Source: Mucilaginibacter glaciei
GTDB lineage: Bacteria; Bacteroidota; Bacteroidia; Sphingobacteriales; Sphingobacteriaceae
Direction of reading: 5' to 3'
NCBI RefSeq assembly: GCF_014773245.1
Contig: NZ_JACWMX010000002.1
Location: forward strand, 596,887 to 660,886
Length of the DNA stretch: 64,000 nucleotides
Part shown: positions 1 to 9,634 of the stretch, piece by piece
Position numbering within the stretch: position 1 is the first letter of the stretch
Layout: each line of letters opens with the position of its first letter
Position numbers and translations under genes: made by a program
The notes under the pieces: generated by a model
Told to the model about the DNA's origin: nothing
The model's input: the letters and a program-made list of their open reading frames with translations, nothing else
Database searches by the model: none

Positions 1-241
1 TCTTATCAATCATGCTAAACAATAGCATTGTGATTGTAAAACTTACAAAAATAGCCACACCGCCTAAACGGGGAATACCATGATCATGCTGTTTACGAAA
101 ATGGCCAACATCATCGTAAAGGTGACGGGTACGCGCAACGTGTAAAATTGACGGAATAGAAAGCAATGTGATCAGAACTGAAAACATTACTATAAATATA
201 TAGTATATAAAATAATATGTATTTAAATAATCCTGCATCAT
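1..241 (-). CDS. MraY/WecA-like polyprenyl-phosphate sugar-1-phosphate transferase, N-terminal part only
   Basis: Only the first 80 codons lie in the window; the gene runs off the left edge. The reading starts with two adjacent ATGs (241 and 238), gives a hydrophobic first segment, then a cytoplasmic loop with the family signature around residues 36-58: a D-x-G-x-x-RK-x-H stretch followed by G-I-P-R-L-G-G and a second membrane helix. In the family (MraY, WecA, TagO) this loop binds undecaprenyl phosphate and the nucleotide sugar, and the enzyme puts the first sugar on the lipid carrier. Next to an exopolysaccharide operon it is the likely initiating enzyme for the repeat unit. Donor sugar cannot be told from this fragment. 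Confidence 0.8.
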   Translation of the reverse strand, partial: MMQDYLNTYYFIYYIFIVMFSVLITLLSIPSILHVARTRHLYDDVGHFRKQHDHGIPRLGGVAIFVSFTITMLLFSMIDK

Positions 242-299
242 TATAATTGTAGGGGCAGTTATAGGTGCTGTTTAAGCAAATATAACAATTCCCACGATA

Positions 300-1061
300 C
301 TATAGAAACTGTTTTATCTTGCGCAACGGCTTAAACAATATAGCCAATAGCGGAATAAATATCTTATTATTATTCATCGCCTCCAAGTCAAATAGTAAAG
401 CGCTTAGGCGATTTTTGTAAGTACTGTTACTTACCCCACCTATCGCCATTTTTATCATCACTTTTTGCAGGTAATATACGGGCACTTTCTGCAAATGGAT
501 GTATCTTAACATCAATTCATAATCTGCAGCGGTACCATACAACAAACTGTAGTTACCTAACTGCTGGTATAACTCCCGCCTGCAATAAAATGTAGGGTGC
601 GGCGGCATCCAGCCCCAATTAAACATACCCTGCCGGTAAATGCCCGATCGCCAACGGCGAACTACCTGGCCATTCAAATTTACGTAGTCAAGGTCGCCAT
701 AGACAGCCACTCTACTGTTAATCTCAAAAGCCTCAGCGATATTCTTTAGAATATCTGCCGATGCAAATACGTCGTCGGCATTTAAAATACCTATAATATC
801 GCCGGTAGCAAGAGCAATACCTTTGTTTATCGCATCATATATACCGGAGTCTGGCTCCGACCTTAAGGTGTGAATATGCTGCTCAAAAGGTTTTATGGCC
901 TCCAGGGTACCGTCGGTGGATGCCCCATCTATTATAATGTACTCGATATTGGCATGAGCCTGCCCAATAACAGATTGTATACAAGCCGCAATAGATGCTT
1001 TAGCATTGTAACAAACGGTAATCACAGATATTTTTAAATCGCTCACGGTGGAAAAATACAT
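300..1061 (-). CDS. Glycosyltransferase family 2
   Basis: A soluble GT-A fold glycosyltransferase that adds one sugar during polysaccharide assembly. It opens with ISVITVCYNA, has the nucleotide-binding DGASTDGT motif, and the metal-binding NADD motif about 90 residues in. The family 2 colanic-acid-type architecture (about 250 residues) fits. Upstream in-frame codons reach 1178 but would lie across the start of the divergent wza-like gene and carry no conserved sequence; the ATG at 1061 (MYFSTVSDLK) or a GTG at 1046 is more credible. It is transcribed away from the capsule operon, toward the MraY-like gene. Acceptor and donor are unknown. Confidence 0.85.
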   Translation of the reverse strand: MYFSTVSDLKISVITVCYNAKASIAACIQSVIGQAHANIEYIIIDGASTDGTLEAIKPFEQHIHTLRSEPDSGIYDAINKGIALATGDIIGILNADDVFASADILKNIAEAFEINSRVAVYGDLDYVNLNGQVVRRWRSGIYRQGMFNWGWMPPHPTFYCRRELYQQLGNYSLLYGTAADYELMLRYIHLQKVPVYYLQKVMIKMAIGGVSNSTYKNRLSALLFDLEAMNNNKIFIPLLAILFKPLRKIKQFL

Positions 1062-1134
1062 TTTTTTAGCGGCAAAATATGTAATTTTGGTTTTGCTGCA
1101 TAATCTACAGCATACTTTAACAGCAACCTTAGAT

Positions 1135-1917
1135 ATGCGTGTTTTATATTCCCTTTGCATTATAAGCATTTTGGCCATAACAAGTTCATGCTCCTATAAG
1201 CAAAGCCAGCTACTTTTTCAGGCTAGCGGTACAAAGCCCGATAGCACGGCAGCCCACACCTCCCAAACCATATCAGGCAGCCCCTATCGTATTCATCCGC
1301 TGGACCAATTACAAATACGCAACCTGCAAAGCATAAAGTCTCTTGTTGATCAATCTCCGGCGCCTAATAGTAACATATCAGGCGGCAGCGCTGCGCAGGG
1401 GCAAATTTTTCAGGTTGAAGAAGACGGCACCGTTGCCTTGCCCGAAATTGGCCACGTAAGGGTTGAGGGGCTTACCAGGGTTGAAGCAACAAAACTAATT
1501 GAAGATCAGTATAAAAAGAACGTATTGGTCAATCCTGTTTTTGAGATAAAGGTAATTAATTTGAAGGTGACCTTATTTGGCGAGGTTAAATCGCAAGGCA
1601 ATTATCCTCTGGTTAAAGATAATACTACGCTTGTTGAATTATTGGGAGAGGCCGGTGGACTCACCCAATCTGCTAACGAAAAAAGTATAAAGATCATTAG
1701 GGGCGATGCTAACAAAACCGTGACCGAAATAGATTTGAGTAAGTTAAGTTCGATATCAGATCCGCGTGCAATCCTGCAAAACGGCGACGTAATTTATGTT
1801 TCTCAGAATAAACGGGGTATCCGTAGCGACAATTTGCAAAACATTACCACGTTGGTTCAGCCTGTGCTACTGCTGGTGAATACCGCATTAGTGCTATTAA
1901 CGTTATCGAGGCTATAA
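1135..1917 (+). CDS. Polysaccharide export lipoprotein, Wza/BexD family
   Basis: Outer-membrane polysaccharide export protein that would form the channel for the surface polymer. The ATG at 1135 gives a signal sequence ending at Cys19 (TSSC), a somewhat unusual lipobox; an in-frame start at 1048 adds 29 residues with no signal character. A polysaccharide export domain (residues about 45-140, with the YRIHPLDQLQIRN opening) is followed by one SLBB beta-grasp domain (VTLFGEVKSQGNYPL), and the C-terminus ends in a hydrophobic helix, as in Wza-like amphipathic or membrane anchors. The stop overlaps the next start by one base (TAATG), implying translational coupling with the Wzc-like kinase. Confidence 0.88.
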   Translation: MRVLYSLCIISILAITSSCSYKQSQLLFQASGTKPDSTAAHTSQTISGSPYRIHPLDQLQIRNLQSIKSLVDQSPAPNSNISGGSAAQGQIFQVEEDGTVALPEIGHVRVEGLTRVEATKLIEDQYKKNVLVNPVFEIKVINLKVTLFGEVKSQGNYPLVKDNTTLVELLGEAGGLTQSANEKSIKIIRGDANKTVTEIDLSKLSSISDPRAILQNGDVIYVSQNKRGIRSDNLQNITTLVQPVLLLVNTALVLLTLSRL

Positions 1918-4343
1918 TGGAAGAATTAGATAACAACCAGAAGAAATTACCTATTCAGGAGATAGATTATTTTAAAATAGCCCGGATACTGATAAGCCGA
2001 TGGTATTGGATAGTTGGTTCGCTTGCTGTTTTCATACTTGCATCTAACTTATATTTATGGTACACTCCCAAAACATTTGCTACTTCGGGCATAATGAAAT
2101 TGGAGGAAAAGAAATCAGAAATAGCCGATCTGTCTAATATCATAACCGCCGGCAGTGAAAGAGGAACATCAAAAATTCAAAGTGAAACATCAGTAATTCA
2201 AAGCCGTACCGTTATATTAAATGCAGTGAGGGACTTGGATTATCAAATTAGCTTTTATGTTGAGGGAAGGGTTAGAACCAGTGAACTTTACCCTTTGCGG
2301 CCACTTGAGATAGAAAAACTAACATTTGACAGTGTTAACTTTTATCGCGATCTGATCACTTTTAAACCCGTTAATAAATCAACGTTTAACCTAACGTACA
2401 AAATTGCCGGGAATGAGGTTTCTAAAAACTATATTTATAACAACCCTGTAACTATTGGCCCTACGGCGTTTGTTATCAAAAAACCTGGTTACCTAAATAA
2501 GAACTCTGTATTTCTTTTCAGGTTCAATGTTCCCGAAGACCTTGTGGGGCGCGTGCAATCAAACTTGCGAACCGCCGAAACTGTCAAATACTCAAATATT
2601 TTATCGTTACAGCTAACTGATGCCAACCCACAATTTGCTGCCGATGCATTGAATGCTATAATGAAAGAATATCTGATTTATGATCGCAGTCGTAAAACAC
2701 AATCAGCATCACAAATGATAAATTTCATTGACGGGCAGCTGAAATTCTTGTCGACTGAAGTTAAAGGGGCCGAAAAATCTATAGAACAGTTTAAGCAAAA
2801 AAACAAGTTGATGGAAGTGAGTAGCAAAGCCGACGGCGTTTTGACTAAAGCTAAAGATCTGGAATCGCAGCAGTCACTGCTAAAATTGCAATTGGTAGCA
2901 ATTGAAGATCTTAAACAACAAATAAACAAAGACAAAAACAATGTAAACTTAAACTTAAATATTGGCGGCGGGACCTTAGACCAGGCTTTAACTGCCGCTG
3001 TTGAAAAGCTGGATATTTTATTAAGCCAAAGGGCCGAGCTATCTAAAACTTATACGGGTAATTCAACACAAATTCAAGAAATAAACCGCGCTATACTGCA
3101 AATAAAAAATAACGCGTTAATAGCACTGAATGGCAATAGCAATAGTTTAAGCCGAAGCATTAGTTATATCAATTCACAATTAGCACTGCTAAACCAGGAG
3201 ATTTCAGTTTTGCCAGGAGCCGAACGTGACTTGATCAGCTTGAAACGCGATTTTGATATCAATGAAAAAGTTTATTCGTTTTTATCAGAAAAAAAATTAG
3301 AGGCGCAAATCAGCCGCTCGGGCATTTTGCCTGGAGCAACAATTATTGAACAAGCATCGCCAAACTATTGGCCCGTAGCACCAAATGAACGCGACATTCA
3401 ACGATCTGCAATTATTTTCGGGCTCGTTACCGGATTAGGGTTAATTATATTGATACGTATACTTAACCCATATATCTATGATAAAGAAACGATTGAAAGT
3501 TTAACTACCGTACCAATATTAGGTGTGATAAGAAAATTCCCCAACTTAATTGACGAGGATAATGCACAGGCCCTTGCAATTAGTAAGCCCAAATCAATCT
3601 TTGCAGAATCAGTTAGATCTGTAAGAACCAACCTCAATTTTTTAGCCTCTGATAAAAAACGGAAAATCATTTGTGTAACGTCTGAGGTTGCAGGCGAAGG
3701 AAAGTCTTTTGTATCATACAACCTGGCCAGTACCTTATCACTTATTGATAAAAAAGTAATTCTTATAGCGGCCGATCTAAGGCGTTCCAAACTCCACCGT
3801 ACTTTTAAAGTACCTAATGACATTGGGCTAAGTAATTATTTGTCACATCAGAATGAGCTTGACGATGTGATACTAAACTCCAGCCAAACTAACTTTGACT
3901 TTATTGTGTCGGGGCCGGTGCCACCCAATCCGTCAGAATTACTGCATACCCAGAGAATGAAGGATTTGATTGACGAATTGTGCACCAGGTACGATATCGT
4001 TATGTTAGATACCGCTCCAATTGGCTTAGTATCTGACGCTATCCCCGTTATTCGGTTAAGTGATATTAATATTTTTGTGATCCGCTCCGGCAAATCAAAG
4101 TTCAATGCAGCCACCATACCGCAAAGGATTGCTCATGAATACAATCTTGACAATACCGTTATCGTATTAAATGCCTATGCCGAAGATATTTTACACTCCA
4201 GATATTATACCACTAAGTTTACAGGAAGCAATTATGGCAGTAGTTATTACTATTATTCTGATTACAGCGGTTATGAGGCTTCAGGGTATTATACAGATGA
4301 GGAGAAGGAAAAGTGGTGGAATTTTAAACGTTGGTTCAAATAA
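1917..4343 (+). CDS. Wzc-like polysaccharide co-polymerase with BY-kinase domain
   Basis: Inner-membrane chain-length regulator fused to a cytoplasmic tyrosine autokinase. Order: short cytoplasmic tail, first helix (residues about 30-50), Wzz domain, a long periplasmic coiled-coil region (about 250-440), a GNVR-like segment, second helix (about 500-520), then the kinase. The kinase shows Walker A GEGKS (Lys596), a second Walker-type motif LIAADLRR about 25 residues on, and the Walker B block VMLDTAPIG. The C-terminus holds a tyrosine cluster of about ten Tyr in 30 residues (around residues 760-795), the expected autophosphorylation tail. Length of 808 residues is normal for the fused form. 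It is coupled to the Wza-like gene and followed by upxY after 15 bases. Confidence 0.92.
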   Translation: MEELDNNQKKLPIQEIDYFKIARILISRWYWIVGSLAVFILASNLYLWYTPKTFATSGIMKLEEKKSEIADLSNIITAGSERGTSKIQSETSVIQSRTVILNAVRDLDYQISFYVEGRVRTSELYPLRPLEIEKLTFDSVNFYRDLITFKPVNKSTFNLTYKIAGNEVSKNYIYNNPVTIGPTAFVIKKPGYLNKNSVFLFRFNVPEDLVGRVQSNLRTAETVKYSNILSLQLTDANPQFAADALNAIMKEYLIYDRSRKTQSASQMINFIDGQLKFLSTEVKGAEKSIEQFKQKNKLMEVSSKADGVLTKAKDLESQQSLLKLQLVAIEDLKQQINKDKNNVNLNLNIGGGTLDQALTAAVEKLDILLSQRAELSKTYTGNSTQIQEINRAILQIKNNALIALNGNSNSLSRSISYINSQLALLNQEISVLPGAERDLISLKRDFDINEKVYSFLSEKKLEAQISRSGILPGATIIEQASPNYWPVAPNERDIQRSAIIFGLVTGLGLIILIRILNPYIYDKETIESLTTVPILGVIRKFPNLIDEDNAQALAISKPKSIFAESVRSVRTNLNFLASDKKRKIICVTSEVAGEGKSFVSYNLASTLSLIDKKVILIAADLRRSKLHRTFKVPNDIGLSNYLSHQNELDDVILNSSQTNFDFIVSGPVPPNPSELLHTQRMKDLIDELCTRYDIVMLDTAPIGLVSDAIPVIRLSDINIFVIRSGKSKFNAATIPQRIAHEYNLDNTVIVLNAYAEDILHSRYYTTKFTGSNYGSSYYYYSDYSGYEASGYYTDEEKEKWWNFKRWFK

Positions 4344-4358
4344 CGATTTCTTTCAGAT

Positions 4359-4874
4359 ATGGCATTAAATACAGATACAGATAAAACTAAATGGTATCCG
4401 GTTTATACCCACTCCCGCGCAGAAAAAAAGGCTTACGAGGCGTTGATTGATAAAGGCATAGAGGTTTATTTACCTTTACAACGTACACTAAAACAATGGA
4501 GCGACAGGAAGAAATGGGTAGAAGAGCCGCTTATAAAATCTTACATATTTGTTAAAATAGAAGAAAATGCCAAAACACAGGTATTAATGACAAAGGGCAT
4601 AGCGCGGTTCATCTATTTTTCGGGGCGGGTTACTGCTATGCCGTCCAAACAAATAGAAGACTTGAAGCTATTAATGGCCAGCTCATTAGAACTTGAGGTA
4701 ACCGAAGAAAATATGCAGCCCGGCGAAAAAATAGAAATAAAGGCAGGCCCGTTAAAAAGCCTCACCGGCGAATTGATAACCTACAAATCAAAAACCCAAT
4801 TATTAGTAAGATTGGACAACTTAGGGTGCTCAATCATAGTAAGTATTGCAGCATCACTAATAAACAGGTTTTAG
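4359..4874 (+). CDS. UpxY-type transcription antiterminator (NusG paralogue)
   Basis: A specialised NusG paralogue of the kind that lets RNA polymerase read through long Bacteroidota polysaccharide operons. The NusG N-terminal domain spans residues about 10-105 (WYPVYTHSRAEKKAYEAL, then VYLPL and the IKSYIFVKI core), and a short KOW-like domain closes the protein (GEKIEIKAGPLKSLTGEL). At 171 residues it has the usual UpxY size. It is unusual in position: it follows the wza and wzc genes, whereas UpxY genes are typically first in the operon. A 95-base gap follows before the asparagine synthase gene, and no hairpin could be recognised there. Confidence 0.85.
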   Translation: MALNTDTDKTKWYPVYTHSRAEKKAYEALIDKGIEVYLPLQRTLKQWSDRKKWVEEPLIKSYIFVKIEENAKTQVLMTKGIARFIYFSGRVTAMPSKQIEDLKLLMASSLELEVTEENMQPGEKIEIKAGPLKSLTGELITYKSKTQLLVRLDNLGCSIIVSIAASLINRF

Positions 4875-4969
4875 TTATTGCCTGGATATGAACTCGCACT
4901 AAAACCAAACAATCAAGGGGTTACATTTTACGACTGTGACTTAGCAGGCGAAGCTGTATAAAAACGACA

Positions 4970-6754
4970 ATGTGCAGGATAGCAGGACTGGTATCTAACC
5001 AGCTAAATATCGATCAAATAAAAAGCCAGGTAAAAGCCATGTGCAATGCCCTGCAACACGGCGGGCCCGACGACGAAGGCGTTCAAGAGTTTGTTAATGA
5101 CCGGATGGCTTTAGGACATCGCAGACTGTCAATAATAGATTTAAGCAAAAATGGCCACCAGCCCATGGCAGATGTCGCCCAAAAAACCTGGATAACATTT
5201 AACGGGGAAATATATAATTATCGTGAGCTTAGGACTGAACTAACTGCACTTGGTGCAAAATTTCACTCTGAAACCGATACCGAAGTTATTATTCAAGGTT
5301 ATTTACATTGGGGTACAGCTTGTTTCGAAAAGCTGCGCGGAATGTTTGCCTTTGCATTGTACGATAGCGCTCATCACGCTGTTTACCTGGTGCGTGACAG
5401 CAATGGCATTAAACCTTTATATTATTTTATACGAGATGGGCAATTAGCCTTTGCATCAGAGATTAAAGCTTTCGAAGCAGCCGGTTTGACTACTGCAAAA
5501 AACAAGCGATGGCCCATTTGGTTACTGGCGTTTGGCAACATACCCGAACCTTATACAACATTAAAAGATACATTTAGCCTGCCTAAAGGTAGCTATATGT
5601 GCTGGGATAAAGATGGGGGCTACTTCATTAAAAGCTATATTCAACAAACGCCTAAACACACAATTACCAGTATTACCGAAGCGCATGACGGCTTGCATTT
5701 CCACTTGCAAAATGCAGTAAAAAGGCAGCTTATTGCCGATGCGCCCATCGGCGTTTTTTTAAGCGGAGGTGTTGATTCCAGCCTGCTAACTTTGCTGGCT
5801 AATGCGCAAACCCAACAACGTTTAAAAACCATATCTATCTTTTTCGATGAGAAAAAATACGACGAAAGATCTTATCAATTAGCTATATTAAACAAAACCG
5901 AAAGCGATAACTACAGCCATTTGGTTAAAAAGCACGATTTTGAAGAATGCTTTCCGCAAATAATGTCTGCTATGGATATGCCTACCACCGATGGTATAAA
6001 TAGCTGGTTTATTAGCAAATACGCACATGACGCCGGCTTAAAAGCAGTGCTATCCGGCATTGGTGCCGACGAGCTGTTTGGGGGCTACCCCTCTTTTAAT
6101 AGAATTAGCTACCTACGATATTTAAGGGCACTACCGGCTTTCGTTTTTGATAGTGCTGGCTTTTTAAACACCACTATTTACAAGCGGTTAACGTACTTAA
6201 AATACGCCCATCCCGCTGCGGATTATTTATTTATAAGGGGCCTGAACACGCCTGTAGATATCGCAAACCTGTTAGACACGACTGAGCAAGAGGTGAATAA
6301 TGTGCTTTTTGGCGAGAACAATTTCCCTCAACTCGGGCCATATGACAAATTACAAGCAGCCTGGTTCGAAACAAATTTGTACATGCAAAACCAGCTTTTA
6401 CGAGATACCGATGTAATGAGCATGAGCCATGGTCTGGAAGTGAGGGTACCTTTTTTAGATGAAGATTTCCAAAGTTTTACCGCACAAATATCCCCCGAAA
6501 TAAGGTTTGACTCCACCCGGCCAAAAAAGATATTAATCGACACTTTTAACTCTTTATTACCGGAAACTATATGGAACAGGCCCAAAATGGGGTTTAGCTT
6601 TCCGTTAGAGGATTGGATGCGGGGCAATAATAGTATAGGAGACAGTTCACAATATAAAGGTACAGCTGCACAAAAGCTGATAAACAAGTTTAAAGCAGGT
6701 AAGGTGCACTGGTCAAGGGCATTTGCGTTGTACCAAATACAAAAATATGTCTAA
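4970..6754 (+). CDS. asnB: Asparagine synthase (glutamine-hydrolysing)-like amidotransferase
   Basis: Two-domain glutamine amidotransferase. The start ATG TGC fixes Cys2 as the N-terminal nucleophile (MCRIAG). The class II glutaminase domain (residues 1-190) shows the GGPDDEG, GHRRLSI and FNGEIYNY motifs; the synthetase domain carries the ATP pyrophosphatase loop SGGVDSS (about residue 265), SGIGADELFGGY and the EVRVPFLD motif. At 594 residues it is full length. Copies inside polysaccharide loci are common and may amidate a sugar acid or another acceptor rather than aspartate; this is inference from context. The stop overlaps the next gene by 8 bases. Confidence 0.88.
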   Translation: MCRIAGLVSNQLNIDQIKSQVKAMCNALQHGGPDDEGVQEFVNDRMALGHRRLSIIDLSKNGHQPMADVAQKTWITFNGEIYNYRELRTELTALGAKFHSETDTEVIIQGYLHWGTACFEKLRGMFAFALYDSAHHAVYLVRDSNGIKPLYYFIRDGQLAFASEIKAFEAAGLTTAKNKRWPIWLLAFGNIPEPYTTLKDTFSLPKGSYMCWDKDGGYFIKSYIQQTPKHTITSITEAHDGLHFHLQNAVKRQLIADAPIGVFLSGGVDSSLLTLLANAQTQQRLKTISIFFDEKKYDERSYQLAILNKTESDNYSHLVKKHDFEECFPQIMSAMDMPTTDGINSWFISKYAHDAGLKAVLSGIGADELFGGYPSFNRISYLRYLRALPAFVFDSAGFLNTTIYKRLTYLKYAHPAADYLFIRGLNTPVDIANLLDTTEQEVNNVLFGENNFPQLGPYDKLQAAWFETNLYMQNQLLRDTDVMSMSHGLEVRVPFLDEDFQSFTAQISPEIRFDSTRPKKILIDTFNSLLPETIWNRPKMGFSFPLEDWMRGNNSIGDSSQYKGTAAQKLINKFKAGKVHWSRAFALYQIQKYV

Positions 6755-7865
6755 AAACATCAGTTTGTTGTCGCTACAAATATTTAATACTACCGGCGGT
6801 ATACAAAAGATGGTACGCACGCTTGCACATGCCCTTGATACATTAAGCAAAAAAAGGGGCTGGGCTTTTAAGTTATCCTCACTTTATGATGACAAAGCCG
6901 ACCTAATGACGCAGTATCTGCCTTCAGAAAAATTTGAAGGCTATAATGAGCATGTGATAAGGTTTATTTTAAAAACCGTTTTTTTTAAAAACAAACCCGA
7001 TATTTTAATATTAACCCACATTAACCTTGCTGTTATCGGGGTGCTTACCCGTTGGTTTAACCCTAAGTGCCAGATACTTTTATTTGCACATGGCATTGAA
7101 GTTTGGCGGCCGCTTGGCCTGTATAAAAAATTGATACTGAGCTATGCCGATAAAATTGTTTGTGTAAGCAGTTTTACCAAACAACAAATGTACAATTGGC
7201 ATAAAGTTCCGTTAACAAAATGCCACGTGCTCAATAACGCCGTTGATCCATTTATTGCCTTACCAGAAGAATTTTTAAAACCTGTTTATTTACAGGATAG
7301 ATATTCTATAAAAAATGACCAACCTATTCTATTTACATTAACGAGGCTCGCTTCGACAGAGCAATATAAAGGGCATGATACCGTACTCCTTGCATTATCT
7401 AAGCTAAAAGTCGATTTTCCAAACATCCGGTACATTCTATCAGGGAAATATGACACCAAAGAAGGCATCAGGGTAAAAAAGATGATAGCTGAACTCAACC
7501 TGGCAGATCATGTGACTTTAACCGGTTTTATAGACGAAGGGGAACTGGCTGACCATTTTTTGCTTGCAGATGCGTTTGTTTTACCGAGTAAAAAAGAAGG
7601 GTTTGGGATAGTATTTATCGAAGCTTTAGCTTGCGGTTTACCCGTAATTTGCGGCGATGCCGACGGTAGCTTAGACGCCATACTGAACGGCGAGCTGGGC
7701 ACCGCTGTAAACGCCGACGATAGCGATGAATTAGCAGCATGTATTAAAAAGTTGTTATCAGAGCCCCTCACTATTGAAAAGCGAAGAGCGTTACAAAGTA
7801 ATTGTTTAAAGCAATTTAATGAAAATGCTTATATAGACAAATTAGAACAGCTCTTAACATCGTAA
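6747..7865 (+). CDS. Glycosyltransferase family 4 (GT-B)
   Basis: A GT-B fold retaining glycosyltransferase for the exopolysaccharide repeat. The N-terminal half has the loop TTGGIQKM used for donor or acceptor entry; the C-terminal half carries the family 4 E-x7-E motif in KKEGFGIVFIEALACGLPV (around residues 280-300). The ATG at 6747 (MSKNISLLSL) lies inside the last codons of the asparagine synthase gene and is preferred over an in-frame ATG at 6723. Length of 372 residues is typical. The tight overlap with both neighbours indicates one transcript. Sugar specificity cannot be read from sequence. Confidence 0.88.
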   Translation: MSKNISLLSLQIFNTTGGIQKMVRTLAHALDTLSKKRGWAFKLSSLYDDKADLMTQYLPSEKFEGYNEHVIRFILKTVFFKNKPDILILTHINLAVIGVLTRWFNPKCQILLFAHGIEVWRPLGLYKKLILSYADKIVCVSSFTKQQMYNWHKVPLTKCHVLNNAVDPFIALPEEFLKPVYLQDRYSIKNDQPILFTLTRLASTEQYKGHDTVLLALSKLKVDFPNIRYILSGKYDTKEGIRVKKMIAELNLADHVTLTGFIDEGELADHFLLADAFVLPSKKEGFGIVFIEALACGLPVICGDADGSLDAILNGELGTAVNADDSDELAACIKKLLSEPLTIEKRRALQSNCLKQFNENAYIDKLEQLLTS

Positions 7866-7878
7866 TTCTTAAAAAAGT

Positions 7879-9021
7879 TTGAAGATACTGCACGTAACTG
7901 CCGCTTATAAACCTGCCTTTATATACGGGGGACCTACTATGTCGGTAGCTTCCTTATGCGAACACCTACAGTTAAACGGCAATCAGGTAGAGGTGTTTAC
8001 AACCACTGCAAACGGCAGGGAGGAGTTACCAGTAACACCAAACCTACAGATAATTGTTGACGGGGTAAAGGTCACCTACTTTAAGCGGATCACAAAAGAT
8101 CACACTCATTTTTCGCCCTCATTATTAAACGCACTTCGTAAAAGGGCCACTGAGTTTGACGCTATTCACATACACGCTTGGTGGAACTTGGTTTCGTTAC
8201 TGGCCTGCTTCATATCGTTGCAAAAAAAAGTACCGGTTGTCTTATCACCCAGGGGAATGCTGAGCAATTACTCTTTCGGCAAAAAAAATACTTCTGTTAA
8301 AGCGCTCATTCATCGGTTAATTGGTAAAAGTTTACTAAAGCGCACTAACATCCACGCGACATCTTTTAACGAGAACACCGCGGTAAAAAAGCTCGGCACT
8401 TTTAAAAGCATTGCCACCATTCCCAACTTTGTTCAGTTGCAAGGTAAAAACGCCTATCCGGCAAAAAGCAGGTCATCAACATTTAAATTGCTTTTCTTTT
8501 CAAGAATAGATGAAAAAAAGGGATTGGACATTTTGCTAACCGCGCTTAAAACCCTTTCTATCCCCTACCATTTAACTATAGGTGGCGACGGAAAAAGCGC
8601 ATATATCAATCAATTAAAATCGTTGGCCACTGTCAATAACCTTGCTGACAAAATAACGTGGGTAGGTTTTTACGGTGATAATAAATTCATGCTGTTGCAA
8701 GAGCACGATCTGATGATCCTGCCGTCGCACGATGAAAACTTTGGTAATGTAGTGATAGAAAGCCTGAGTGTTGGTACCGCAGTATTAGTTAGCAAAAATG
8801 TAGGCTTGGCAAATTACATTCAAAGCACTAATTTAGGTTGGGTTTGCGAGCGTACACCAAAAGCTATAAGCGAAGCTATCGCCGATATTTGGGGCAACCA
8901 CCTTAAAGATCTTGACAGGATAGCCCAAGTGGCACCCGAATTAGTACGCAAGGACTTTACCGGCGAAAACCTACTGCAGCAATACCTTAATCTTTACCAA
9001 AAAATTATCAGTAATGAGTGA
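7879..9021 (+). CDS. Glycosyltransferase family 4 (GT-B), TTG start
   Basis: Second family 4 glycosyltransferase of the operon, 380 residues. The N-terminus reads KILHVTAAYKPAFIYGGPT, a classic GT-B opening with the glycine loop; the C-terminal UDP-sugar binding half has FFSRIDEKKGLDILL and an E-x7-E type motif in HDENFGNVVIESLSVGTAVL. No ATG precedes this conserved opening: the reading starts with TTG at 7879, 13 bases after the previous stop. The gene ends by overlapping the methyltransferase start by 8 bases (ATGAGTGA). Confidence 0.87.
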   Translation: MKILHVTAAYKPAFIYGGPTMSVASLCEHLQLNGNQVEVFTTTANGREELPVTPNLQIIVDGVKVTYFKRITKDHTHFSPSLLNALRKRATEFDAIHIHAWWNLVSLLACFISLQKKVPVVLSPRGMLSNYSFGKKNTSVKALIHRLIGKSLLKRTNIHATSFNENTAVKKLGTFKSIATIPNFVQLQGKNAYPAKSRSSTFKLLFFSRIDEKKGLDILLTALKTLSIPYHLTIGGDGKSAYINQLKSLATVNNLADKITWVGFYGDNKFMLLQEHDLMILPSHDENFGNVVIESLSVGTAVLVSKNVGLANYIQSTNLGWVCERTPKAISEAIADIWGNHLKDLDRIAQVAPELVRKDFTGENLLQQYLNLYQKIISNE

Positions 9022-9634
9022 TTATCAGGATTACGGGTACCATAGCAGCCAAATGACCCATAATTTCAAATACACGCTTGATGCAATTATAGGCTTGCTT
9101 GATAAAAATAAAAACACCTGTATTTTAGATCTGGGCTGTGGCAATGGCTTTTTGGTTAATCACTTAATATCGTTGGGATACAACATTTACGGCACTGATG
9201 CATCTGAAAAAGGAATCGAAATTGCCCGCCGGCTTAATCCTGATAGATTTTTTTTACAGGATTTAAGCATAGATAACTTGCCCTACGAATTACGCGCGGT
9301 TAAGTTTGATACCATAATATCTACCGAGGTGATTGAACATCTCTATGATCCCGAGGAGTTCATCAGTTTTTGTAAAAATGCCCTGAACAATGTAGGAGAG
9401 ATCATCATTTCTACACCCTATCATGGCTACTTAAAAAACCTTCTACTTAGCTTATTTAACAAATGGGATGAGCACATGAGCCCGTTGTGGTTAGGTGGGC
9501 ATATTAAAATGTGGTCGGCTACAACGCTAACCAAAGTTTTAACGCTGGCAGGCTTTAAGGTTGTAGCCTTTAAAGGCTGCGGGCGCCTTCCCTATCTATG
9601 GATGTCGATGGTAATCAAAGCCCGTTTAAATTGA
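9014..9634 (+). CDS. Class I SAM-dependent methyltransferase
   Basis: A small Rossmann-fold methyltransferase (206 residues) with SAM-binding motif I ILDLGCGNGFLV near residue 40, motif II acid in YGTDASEKGIEIA, and the post-motif STEVIEHLYDPEEF typical of the UbiG/COQ3-like group. Within a glycosyltransferase operon it may methylate a sugar hydroxyl of the repeat unit or cap the chain. Its start lies inside the preceding glycosyltransferase and its end is overlapped by 37 bases by the next gene, so it is translated as part of the same run. Confidence 0.83.
   Translation: MSDYQDYGYHSSQMTHNFKYTLDAIIGLLDKNKNTCILDLGCGNGFLVNHLISLGYNIYGTDASEKGIEIARRLNPDRFFLQDLSIDNLPYELRAVKFDTIISTEVIEHLYDPEEFISFCKNALNNVGEIIISTPYHGYLKNLLLSLFNKWDEHMSPLWLGGHIKMWSATTLTKVLTLAGFKVVAFKGCGRLPYLWMSMVIKARLN

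Noticed and set aside
1048..1134. Upstream start for the Wza-like gene
   Set aside because: It would place 29 residues before the lipoprotein signal and overlap the divergent glycosyltransferase start.
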